Assembly: GCF_030268685.1 (NCBI RefSeq)
Contig: NZ_BSRQ01000009.1
Coordinates: 62,001 to 126,000 of the forward strand
Origin: Microtetraspora sp. NBRC 13810
GTDB lineage: Bacteria; Actinomycetota; Actinomycetes; Streptosporangiales; Streptosporangiaceae
Direction of reading: 5' to 3'
DNA length: 64,000 nt
The notes beneath the pieces were generated by a model that saw nothing but the letters and a program-made list of their open reading frames with translations, was not told the DNA's origin and did not search any database. Within the stretch, counting starts at the first letter, position 1; each line of letters begins with the position of its first letter. Shown piece after piece: positions 17,390 through 24,315 of the stretch. Position numbers and translations under genes: made by a program.

Positions 17390-18799
17390 CTAGTAGGCTC
17401 CTTCTCCGCTCACCACGACCCCCCAGGTCTTCCACAGGATCTGGAGGTCGAGGATGAGCGACCAGTTCTCCACGTATCGCAGGTCGAGCCGGACGGACTC
17501 CTCCCAGGTGAGGTCGGATCGGCCGCTCACCTGCCACAGGCCGGTCATTCCCGGGTGCACGACCAGGCGGCGGCGCACGTCACCGCCATACTGACGGACC
17601 TCCTCCGGCAGCGGCGGGCGCGGCCCCACCAGCGACATCTCCCCGCGCACGACGTTGATGAGCTGCGGCAGCTCGTCGATGGAGTACCGGCGCAGGAAGG
17701 CGCCCACCGAGGTGATCCGGGGGTCGCGCCGCATCTTGAACAGCACGCCGTCGAACTCGTTGGCCGCCAGCAGCTCGGCCTTGAGCTTCTCGGCGTCCCT
17801 GACCATGGTGCGGAACTTGAAGACCTGGAACTCCCTGCCGCCCTTGCCCACCCGGAGCTGCCGGAACAGCGCGGCTCCCGGGCTGTTCAGCCGGATCACG
17901 GCGGCCACCGTCAGCATCGGCACCGCCAGCACGGCGAGCGCGGTCCCCGCCACGACCCGGTCGAACAGCGCCTTCACCAGCCGCTTGGCGCCCTCGAACT
18001 CGGGGTGCTCCACGTGCAGCAGCGGCATCCCGGCGATCGGCCTGATGCTGATCCGCGGCCCCGCCACGTCCATCAGCGCCGGCGCCACGAACAGGTCGGT
18101 ACGGCCGGCCTCCAGGCTCCAGGCGAGCCGCCGCAGCGCCGCGCCGTCGAGCTCCGGGCAGGCGAGCACGGCCACCGAGTCCGCCTGCGCGGCGGCCACG
18201 GTCTCCGCGACGTTGGTGAAGTCGCCGACCACCGAAACGCCCTCGACGTCCATCTCCGTGTCGAGCGGGCCGCCCTCGGGCAGGCACGCCGCGACGATCC
18301 GCATGCCGTGGTGCGGCTGGAGCCGGAACTGCATCATCAAATCGATCACGGCGTCCCGGTGGCCGACCGCGACCAGTTGCCGGACGTATTCCCCCTCGCG
18401 GCGCCGCCGGTGCAGACGTTTTCGCATCCGGTACCGGAAGAAAAGCGTCAGGCCGAGCCCGAGGGGGAACATCGCCATGACGAAACTTCGCGCGATTGTC
18501 GTCTGTGTCGCATAAGCGCCTATGGCCACCGCCGCGGTCAGGGCCAGACCGCTGTTGAAGACGATCCGGAATTCCTCACTGCCTTCTCCGTGCAATCGTT
18601 TCCGGTAGGCGCCGCCCAGCGCCATCGCCACCGGCCAGGCCATGGCCAGACCCAGTCCGAGCAGCGCCTCGGAACCCGGGATGAAGGCGCCGAGCGCGAG
18701 GCGCGTGCCGAGGACGATCTCGCACGCGACCATCGCGCACGCCAGATCGCCCGCCACAAGGAGCCGGACATAGGAACGCGTCCAAATGCTCGGCGTCAT
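17390..18799 (-). CDS. Polyprenyl-phosphate sugar-1-phosphate transferase initiating the polysaccharide
   Basis: Four N-terminal membrane segments and a central nucleotide-binding-like domain precede a C-terminal Bac_transf catalytic domain. The catalytic part shows KRLVKALFDRVVAG, FKFRTM, SIDELPQL, SLVGPRPPLPEE and HPGMTGLWQVSGRS. Such WbaP/WcaJ-like enzymes move a sugar-1-phosphate to undecaprenyl phosphate. I favour the ATG at 18799 (469 residues, GAAGG about ten bases upstream); an in-frame ATG at 18853 is an alternative with a weaker site. It is the first gene of the operon with rmlA, rmlB and rmlD. The sugar could be glucose or galactose; this cannot be read. Confidence 0.9.
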   Translation of the reverse strand: MTPSIWTRSYVRLLVAGDLACAMVACEIVLGTRLALGAFIPGSEALLGLGLAMAWPVAMALGGAYRKRLHGEGSEEFRIVFNSGLALTAAVAIGAYATQTTIARSFVMAMFPLGLGLTLFFRYRMRKRLHRRRREGEYVRQLVAVGHRDAVIDLMMQFRLQPHHGMRIVAACLPEGGPLDTEMDVEGVSVVGDFTNVAETVAAAQADSVAVLACPELDGAALRRLAWSLEAGRTDLFVAPALMDVAGPRISIRPIAGMPLLHVEHPEFEGAKRLVKALFDRVVAGTALAVLAVPMLTVAAVIRLNSPGAALFRQLRVGKGGREFQVFKFRTMVRDAEKLKAELLAANEFDGVLFKMRRDPRITSVGAFLRRYSIDELPQLINVVRGEMSLVGPRPPLPEEVRQYGGDVRRRLVVHPGMTGLWQVSGRSDLTWEESVRLDLRYVENWSLILDLQILWKTWGVVVSGEGAY

Positions 18800-18853
18800 G
18801 CGTGAAACACCTTCGAGGAGCGCGGCAGCGGGCTCCTCAAGCCCCACCCTCAT

Positions 18854-19252
18854 TCCACCCCACCCTGCCTGCATGTGTTGGCAAGAAACGAGACGTACGC
18901 CACGTCCCATTGGTTGACACATTTCCCTGGATTATCAGGAGCGGCGGGCACCCATGGAAATCTTAAAGATCGGCCCTGAGCAGGGGAATAAGGAGACCTG
19001 TCCACAACCGGCCGATATAACGGCTTGGGGATACTTGACGGAACGGTCCAAAGGTGATGGGGATAATACCGCATACAACCCCATACCTGACATTTCGACT
19101 TTTATGCTGGTATTTCTGGTATGGGGGCTTGCCCGATGGACCTGGAAACCCGAAACACGGCCGATGACCTGCACAAATCGCTTATAGGAGATGTGCGGCC
19201 ATAACCGCCGACAGCCGGCGGACCGCCCCGACGGGCCCGCCGCCCGGGATCG
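18854..19252. other. Long non-coding region upstream of the polysaccharide operon
   Basis: About 400 bases without a convincing gene. It is visibly richer in A+T than its surroundings (runs such as GATATAAC, GGATAATACC, TTTTATGC). It contains small dyads, for example CCCTG-AG-CAGGG near 18973, and an imperfect CCTG...CAGG at 18927-18940. Two short opposing frames (18954-19187 plus, 18935-19174 minus) lack the third-position GC bias of real genes here. It presumably holds the promoter for the sugar transferase operon, but no promoter stands out. Confidence 0.5.
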
Positions 19253-19603
19253 CTAGTCGTATTCGAGGTCGGGCAACGGCGCCGGCGGGTCCGGACTCCG
19301 CCATACCACCACATAGCCGTCGGACGGGCTGGCCACCGCCGTGGCGAGGCGGTCGAGGTCGAAGTCGGGCAGATAGCGCAGCCGGGTGAGGAAGGACGCG
19401 TCGGTGGCGGATCTCGGCACCACGCAGCCCTGACCCTGGCGGTCCAGCAGGATGTAGTGGATCTCGGCGTGCTCGTCGCCCTCGATGCGGACCTCGACGA
19501 CGTCCTCCCACGCGAGCGCGTCGACGCTGCCGTCCGCGTAGTGACGGGTAACGCCCTCTTCGGTGACGTACACGTATGAGTCCGGCGCAGGGTTGCCGTG
19601 CAT
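19253..19603 (-). CDS. Small hypothetical protein
   Basis: A 116-residue acidic soluble protein (MHGNPAPDSYVYVTEEG start, PDLEYD end) that I cannot assign to a family. It is rich in beta-prone stretches such as SYVYVTEEGVTRHY and VVEVRIEGDEHAEIHYILL. The ATG at 19603 is preferred because a CACAAT element lies seven bases upstream with TTGCAT 18 bases before it, the layout of a leaderless promoter. An in-frame ATG at 19636 would add 11 residues. It lies between the polysaccharide leader region and the GntR gene. Confidence 0.65.
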   Translation of the reverse strand: MHGNPAPDSYVYVTEEGVTRHYADGSVDALAWEDVVEVRIEGDEHAEIHYILLDRQGQGCVVPRSATDASFLTRLRYLPDFDLDRLATAVASPSDGYVVVWRSPDPPAPLPDLEYD

Positions 19604-19610
19604 GGGCGCG

Positions 19611-19616
19611 ATTGTG
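19611..19616 (-). promoter_or_regulatory. -10 element of a leaderless promoter (hypothetical gene 19253-19603)
   Basis: CACAAT on the minus strand ends seven bases before the ATG at 19603. TTGCAT stands 18 bases upstream of it as a possible -35. Confidence 0.4.
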
Positions 19617-19649
19617 ACGACTTGAGGGTGTCGCATGCAAGAGAACTGG

Positions 19650-20273
19650 CTAATCCTCGCCCCAGGTGTGGTCGAGATGTGCCAGAACGGCGGCTCGCGC
19701 GTCTTCTGTGCCGCCTTCCGCTATCGCGTCCAGAAGTTCGCCGTGTTCGGCCACGAGCACGTCCCGGTCCTCGTACAGCCGGCGCAGCCGTACCAGGCCG
19801 AGGCGGGTCTCGGCGGCGAGGCTGGTGTAGAGCCGGGTCAGCCGCGGGCTGCCGACCGCCACGATCAGCGCCTCGTGCAGCGCCATGTGCTCGGCCACCA
19901 CCTGCGACCACGGCGACTCGGGCGGCAGCGCGGCCATCCGGGCGAGCGCGGCGTCGGCCTCGCCGACCCGCCGCCCGGCCAGCGCGGCGGCCATGAGGTC
20001 CTCCAGCGGCCGGCGCACGTACATCAGGTCGGCGAGGTCGGCGGCGCTCACCTCTGGCACGTGGGCGCTGCGGTTGCGCTCGCGACGCAGCAGGCCCTCG
20101 TGCACCAGGACGGCGAGCGCCTCCCTGACGGTCGGGCGGGCGACGCCGTACGCGGCGGACAGCTCCTGCTCGGGCAGCGGGGTGCCGGGGGCGATCTCGC
20201 CGGAGAGCACCCGCGCCCGGAGCGCGTCGGCGAGCGCGTGCACCGCGGAGACGGGGCGCAGAGGGATGGTCAC
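19650..20273 (-). CDS. GntR family transcriptional regulator (FadR/FCD subfamily)
   Basis: A 207-residue regulator. The N-terminal winged helix reads ALADALRARVLSGEIAPG, then ELSAAYGVARPTVREAL with the recognition helix. The C-terminal part is all-helical with metal-site-like histidines (EHMALHEALI, EHGELLDAI, AHLDHTW), matching the FCD ligand domain. The GTG at 20273 overlaps the EamA stop as GTGA, so the regulator is cotranscribed with the exporter. A dyad resembling a GntR site sits at the exporter start, so it probably controls its own operon and is released by a ligand, perhaps the exported compound. Confidence 0.88.
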   Translation of the reverse strand: MTIPLRPVSAVHALADALRARVLSGEIAPGTPLPEQELSAAYGVARPTVREALAVLVHEGLLRRERNRSAHVPEVSAADLADLMYVRRPLEDLMAAALAGRRVGEADAALARMAALPPESPWSQVVAEHMALHEALIVAVGSPRLTRLYTSLAAETRLGLVRLRRLYEDRDVLVAEHGELLDAIAEGGTEDARAAVLAHLDHTWGED

Positions 20274-21196
20274 ACCGTCGATTCTGCCCGGACGGCCGGC
20301 CGCGGACCGGCTGCCCGCGCGGGCAGGGCCACCACCACGAGGCTCACGCCGAGCAGGACGAGCCCGCCGATCGAGACGAGGCCCAGCCGCTCGCCCAGCA
20401 CGATCACGCCCAGCAGGGACGCGACCGCGGGCTCGGCCAGGGTGAGCGTGGCCGCGGTGGCCACCGGGGTGGCGCGCAGGCCCCGGCCGTACAGGAAGCA
20501 GGCCAGGGCGGTGGTGGCGCAGCCGAGGTAGACCGCGGTGCCGAGACCGGCGGAGGTGTGCAGCCAGCCGGTGTCGCTCCACAGCAGCACCGGGACCATG
20601 ATCAGGCCGCCGCCGCCGAACAGCACCCCCATGACCGCCCCGGACGGCGCCCCCGCGCCGATCACCCTGGCCGCCACGACCGCGTAGAACGCGTAGAGGA
20701 GGCCCCCGGCCAGTGCGAAGAGGATGCCCGGGACCACCTGCCTGCCCGCCTGCCCGCCGCCGCCGGCGATCAGCACGGCGGAGCCGGCGACGGCCGCCGC
20801 CGTGGCCGCCGACCAGCGCGCGGTCGGCCGCACCCCGTCGAAGAGCCAGGCCAGCAGCCCGGTGAAGACCGGCCCGCTGCCGATGGCCACCACCGTGCCG
20901 ATGGCCACCCCCGTACGGCTGACCGCGGCGAAGAACGCGAGCTGGTAGGCCGCCACGGCGATCGCGGCGAGCACCAGCCAGCCGGCCTGCGCGCGCCCCG
21001 AGGAGGCGACGAGACGCCCGACGGAGGGGGCGGCGGCCAGGGCCAGCACCAGGCCGCCGATCACCAGCCGGGCGGCGGCCAGCGAGACCGTGCTCACCTC
21101 GGTCCCGGCTCCTGCCATGCCCAGCGTGCCCGCCGCCCCCGCGGTGCCCCACAGCATGGCGGCGGCCACGACGGCGAGCGGTCCGTTCTGTTTCAC
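20270..21196 (-). CDS. EamA/DMT family exporter
   Basis: A 308-residue protein with ten hydrophobic segments in two EamA repeats, the drug/metabolite transporter layout. The first repeat begins near LAVVAAAMLWGTAG; the second has the conserved TLAEPAVASLLGVIVLGE segment. I place the start at the GTG at 21196 and not the TTG at 21214, because a GACAAT -10 element six bases upstream and an operator would otherwise lie inside the frame. Translational coupling to the FCD regulator suggests efflux of a small metabolite sensed by it. The substrate is unknown. Confidence 0.85.
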   Translation of the reverse strand: MKQNGPLAVVAAAMLWGTAGAAGTLGMAGAGTEVSTVSLAAARLVIGGLVLALAAAPSVGRLVASSGRAQAGWLVLAAIAVAAYQLAFFAAVSRTGVAIGTVVAIGSGPVFTGLLAWLFDGVRPTARWSAATAAAVAGSAVLIAGGGGQAGRQVVPGILFALAGGLLYAFYAVVAARVIGAGAPSGAVMGVLFGGGGLIMVPVLLWSDTGWLHTSAGLGTAVYLGCATTALACFLYGRGLRATPVATAATLTLAEPAVASLLGVIVLGERLGLVSIGGLVLLGVSLVVVALPARAAGPRPAVRAESTV

Positions 21197-21202
21197 CCAC
21201 CC

Positions 21203-21223
21203 ATTGTCTGACAACTAGACAAT
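21203..21223. promoter_or_regulatory. Probable GntR operator over the eamA-gntR promoter
   Basis: A perfect 7-base inverted repeat, ATTGTCT-N7-AGACAAT, also contains TTGTCTGACAA (21204-21214), a good match to the T-x-GT-N3-AC-x-A pattern of FadR-type GntR sites. It covers the GACAAT -10 element just upstream of the exporter start. Repression of the operon is the natural reading. Confidence 0.65.
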
Positions 21224-21239
21224 AGGTGTCCACAGATAT

Positions 21240-21533
21240 TCAGCGATGCGGCCGCGCGGGCGCACGGCGCCGTGTCGCCAGGGCGGTCGCCACACAGTGC
21301 ACGCAGAAGGCGCCCGCCCTGCCCTCCCTGCAGGTGCAGAACCACCGCAGCGAGCCCTCCACGACGGTCAGCTCGACGTGCGCCGCCGCGTCGTCCACCT
21401 CGGCGGTCACCACGAGCGGGGCGAAACGCACGAGTTGCACGGCCCCCGCCTTCTCCAACTCGGTCCCGCGGAGGCGGACAGCCTCCACCGTGCGGACCAC
21501 CTGCGACTCGATCAGCTCCGCGACCGACGTCAT
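21240..21533 (-). CDS. Small stand-alone SWIM zinc-finger protein
   Basis: A 97-residue protein whose C-terminal half contains WFCTCREGRAGAFCVHC, fitting the SWIM pattern CxCx(n)CxH. The N-terminus is a helix followed by beta strands. SWIM domains usually occur in larger proteins (helicases, transposases, recombination factors), where they bind DNA or protein; here the domain is almost alone. The ATG at 21533 has a strong GGGGAGG site, so the longer frame to 21644 is not needed. Function unknown. Confidence 0.75.
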   Translation of the reverse strand: MTSVAELIESQVVRTVEAVRLRGTELEKAGAVQLVRFAPLVVTAEVDDAAAHVELTVVEGSLRWFCTCREGRAGAFCVHCVATALATRRRAPARPHR

Positions 21534-21717
21534 CCGGCCTCCCCTGCCGCTGCTCCTTCCACAACAGACGTGCCCGAATCCGGACAGGTTCCATGGTGAC
21601 CAGATGGCTACGGTCCGTTGACCGCCGGGAATGGTTTTCATCACGATGTCGGGTGAGAAGAAGGCACCTCTTTGCCGGGATACGGGCGGATAGCGACGCA
21701 GGTCTCACCAATACATG

Positions 21718-21746
21718 TTGATTTCGTTAGATCGCAGTACTAGTGG
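21718..21746 (+). promoter_or_regulatory. Possible promoter of the conservon-like kinase gene
   Basis: TTGATT at 21718-21723 is followed after 17 bases by TAGTGG at 21741-21746. A perfect 7-base inverted repeat, TAGTGGC (21741-21747) and GCCACTA (21773-21779), overlaps the -10 and the putative transcription start and could be an operator. Weak -10; moderate support only. Confidence 0.35.
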
Positions 21747-21813
21747 CACGTGACATCCGTTGCTAGTGTTTCGCCACTATCAGCCGCGCATGCTCGAAAT
21801 GCGAGGTCAACAC

Positions 21814-23934
21814 ATGGGCAGTCGCAGACGTACGATCAAGGTGCAGATCGTAGCGTTGCTGCTCGTACCGCTCGTGTCGCTGGTGGCGATCTGGGGGTTC
21901 GCCGCGACGGTCACGGTCAACCAGGGCAAGGACCTGCTGCGGATCAACACGGTCGCCTCCTACGCCATCGTGCCGACCACGGCCCTGTCGACCGCGCTGC
22001 AACAGGAGCGGCTCGCCTCCTCCGCCTACCTCGGCTCCAACGTCATGGCCCGCGCCGAGCTCGACAAGCGCCGGGCCGCGACCGACGCCGCCCTGGAGGA
22101 GTTCGAGAAGGACGCCTTCTACGAGGGCATCCGGTCGCAGATCCCACCGGCCATGATGCAGCGGCTGACCGAGTTGCACGAGCGGATGGAGCGCATCGCC
22201 GACATCCGCGGCAGGGTGGACACCCACGGCTTCACCCGGCTGCAGACCGTGGAGGCGTACAGCGGCATCGTCGAGGCCGCCTTCCGGGTCTACGACAAGA
22301 TGCGCCTGTCCGGTGACATCGACCTGATCGACCAGACCAGGGCCATCACCCTCATGAGCCGCAGCCGCGAACTGCTCAGCCAGCAGTCGGCGCTGATCAG
22401 CGGGGCACTCGCCTCGGGACGGATCACCGGCGAGGAGCTCACCACGTTCCGCCGGCTGACCGAGAACCGGCGGCTGGTCTACACGCTGGCGTTCAACCAG
22501 CTCGACGCCGAGCTGCGGACCCCGTATGTCACGCTCCAGACCTCGCCCGCCTACCGCAGGTTCGAGGACGTCGAGGACTCCCTGGGCCGGACCGTGCCGC
22601 CGAACCGGCCGCTGCCGCGCGAGGCCGCGACGTGGGCCGACGCCACCTCCGCCGTGTCCGGCACCCTGGACCGGCTGGGCGTCGAGGAGAGCCAGAAGAT
22701 CACCGAGCGGGCGACGCCGATCGCCGCGGGGGTGTTCACCCAGATCTCCATCGCCGGCGGTCTCGGCCTGATCGCGGTCGCCCTGTCGATCTTCGTCTCG
22801 GTGCGGTTCGCCCGGCGGATCAGCGCCGAGATCGGCGGCCTCCAGACGGCCGCCCTCACCCTGGCCGACGAGCGGCTGCCGCACGTCGTCGAACGGCTGC
22901 GCCGCGGCGAGACCGTCAACGTGGCCGAGGAGGCGCCCGACATCACGGCCGGCACGACCACCGAGATCGCCGGCGTAAGCTCGGCCTTCGCGTCGGTGCA
23001 GCACACCGCGATCGAGGCGGCCGTCGGCCAGGCGGAGATCCGCAAGGGCGTGAACCAGGTCTTCCTGAACCTCGCCAGGCGCAGCCAGTCGCTCCTGCAC
23101 CGCCAGCTGTCCATGCTGGAAGGCATGGAACGCCGGGTCACCGATCCGGAGACCCTGGACGGCCTCTTCGCCCTGGACCACCTCACCACCCGCATGCGCC
23201 GCCACTCCGAGGGCCTGATCATCCTGTCCGGGGCGGTCCCCGGGCGCGGCTGGCGCAACCCGGTGAACGTCTTCGACGTGATCCGGGCCGCCGTCGAGGA
23301 GGTGGAGGACTACCTGCGGGTGTCGATCGACATCCAGTCCAGCCCCGCCATCCTCGGCAACGTCGTCACCGACGTCATCCACCTCCTCGCCGAACTGGTG
23401 GAGAACGCGACGATGTTCTCGCCGCCGAACACGCAGGTGCACATCAACGGCGAGCAGGTCGCCCGCGGCTACGCCATCGAGGTGGAGGACCGCGGCCTCG
23501 GCATGACGCCGGCCGAGCTGGCCCACGTCAACGAGCGGCTCGCCAGCCCGCCGGAGTTCGACCTCGCCGACAGCGACCGCCTCGGGCTCTTCGTCGTCGG
23601 CCGGCTGGCCGCCCGGCACGGCATCTCCGTCTCGATGCGCCCCTCGCCGTACGGCGGGACCACCGCGATCGTGCTCATCCCGGACCAGCTCGTGGTGAAG
23701 ACCCCCGAATCGGCCAGCCCGCTGTTCACCCCGGAGTCCGACTCGGACTTCTCGGTCGAACGCATCGCCGCCACCGAGTCCGCCGACCTCCCCAAGCGGG
23801 TACGGCAGGCCGGGCTGCCGAGGGAGACGCCGCCGCCCGAGCCCTTCGGGGCGCCCGGCGAGGTCACGCCCGGCTCCCTGCTGACGTCCTTCCAGGCGGG
23901 GTGGCACCGCGCGGAGCAGGAGGACCGGCCGTGA
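21814..23934 (+). CDS. Sensor histidine kinase-like protein, conservon CvnA type
   Basis: A 706-residue membrane kinase. A first membrane segment (about 9-31) is followed by a helical extracytoplasmic domain resembling the nitrate/nitrite-sensing (NIT) fold, a second segment (about 306-328), a HAMP-like region and a helix with FALDHLTTRMRRHSEGL. The ATPase domain has VENATMFSPP (N box), DRGLGMT (G1) and GLFVVGRLAARHGI. The C-terminal 80 residues are Pro/Glu-rich. This matches CvnA proteins of Streptomyces conservons. The ATG at 21814 has GAGGTC at good spacing; the earlier ATG at 21760 is less likely. The downstream DUF742 gene overlaps by four bases, but no roadblock or GTPase gene follows. 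Confidence 0.85.
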   Translation: MGSRRRTIKVQIVALLLVPLVSLVAIWGFAATVTVNQGKDLLRINTVASYAIVPTTALSTALQQERLASSAYLGSNVMARAELDKRRAATDAALEEFEKDAFYEGIRSQIPPAMMQRLTELHERMERIADIRGRVDTHGFTRLQTVEAYSGIVEAAFRVYDKMRLSGDIDLIDQTRAITLMSRSRELLSQQSALISGALASGRITGEELTTFRRLTENRRLVYTLAFNQLDAELRTPYVTLQTSPAYRRFEDVEDSLGRTVPPNRPLPREAATWADATSAVSGTLDRLGVEESQKITERATPIAAGVFTQISIAGGLGLIAVALSIFVSVRFARRISAEIGGLQTAALTLADERLPHVVERLRRGETVNVAEEAPDITAGTTTEIAGVSSAFASVQHTAIEAAVGQAEIRKGVNQVFLNLARRSQSLLHRQLSMLEGMERRVTDPETLDGLFALDHLTTRMRRHSEGLIILSGAVPGRGWRNPVNVFDVIRAAVEEVEDYLRVSIDIQSSPAILGNVVTDVIHLLAELVENATMFSPPNTQVHINGEQVARGYAIEVEDRGLGMTPAELAHVNERLASPPEFDLADSDRLGLFVVGRLAARHGISVSMRPSPYGGTTAIVLIPDQLVVKTPESASPLFTPESDSDFSVERIAATESADLPKRVRQAGLPRETPPPEPFGAPGEVTPGSLLTSFQAGWHRAEQEDRP

Positions 23935-24290
23935 GCGAGCGCTGGTTCGACGAGGACGCCGGGCCGATCATCCGCCCCTACACGATGACCAGGGGCCGGA
24001 CCCGCCCGGCGGGTGAGCAGTTCGACCTCATCGCGGTGGTGACCGCCGTGTCCGGCGGAGACACCGGCAAGCTGACGCCCGAGCAGCGCCACGTGCTGGC
24101 CACCTGCCAGGCGCCGACATCCGTCGCCGAGGTCGCCGCGGACACGGGGCTGCCGGTGGCGGTGGTCCGGGTCCTGCTCGGCGACCTGCGCGCCCGTGGC
24201 CTGGTCACCGTACGCCCGCCGGCGACCATCGCCAAGCTCCCTCAGGAGGGGATCCTGCGCGAGGTCCTCGCCGGCCTCAAGGCCCTCTGA
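23931..24290 (+). CDS. DUF742 protein (conservon CvnC type)
   Basis: A 119-residue protein with the family hallmark IIRPYTMTRGRTRP near residues 13-26, followed by a winged-helix-like region (TSVAEVAADTGLPVAVVRVLLGDLRARGLV). DUF742 proteins partner with roadblock proteins and small GTPases in conservons and affect development or antibiotic output in Streptomyces. The GTG at 23931 overlaps the kinase stop, so the two are coupled. The two usual conservon partners are missing here. Confidence 0.88.
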   Translation: MSERWFDEDAGPIIRPYTMTRGRTRPAGEQFDLIAVVTAVSGGDTGKLTPEQRHVLATCQAPTSVAEVAADTGLPVAVVRVLLGDLRARGLVTVRPPATIAKLPQEGILREVLAGLKAL

Positions 24291-24315
24291 GCCCCGGGCC
24301 GCGCGGCGCCCGCCG

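Noticed and set aside
18935-19187. Two opposing short open frames in the A+T-rich leader region
   Set aside because: No ribosome site, no third-position GC bias and no recognisable domain; the low G+C explains chance open frames less well than in the rest, but nothing supports coding.
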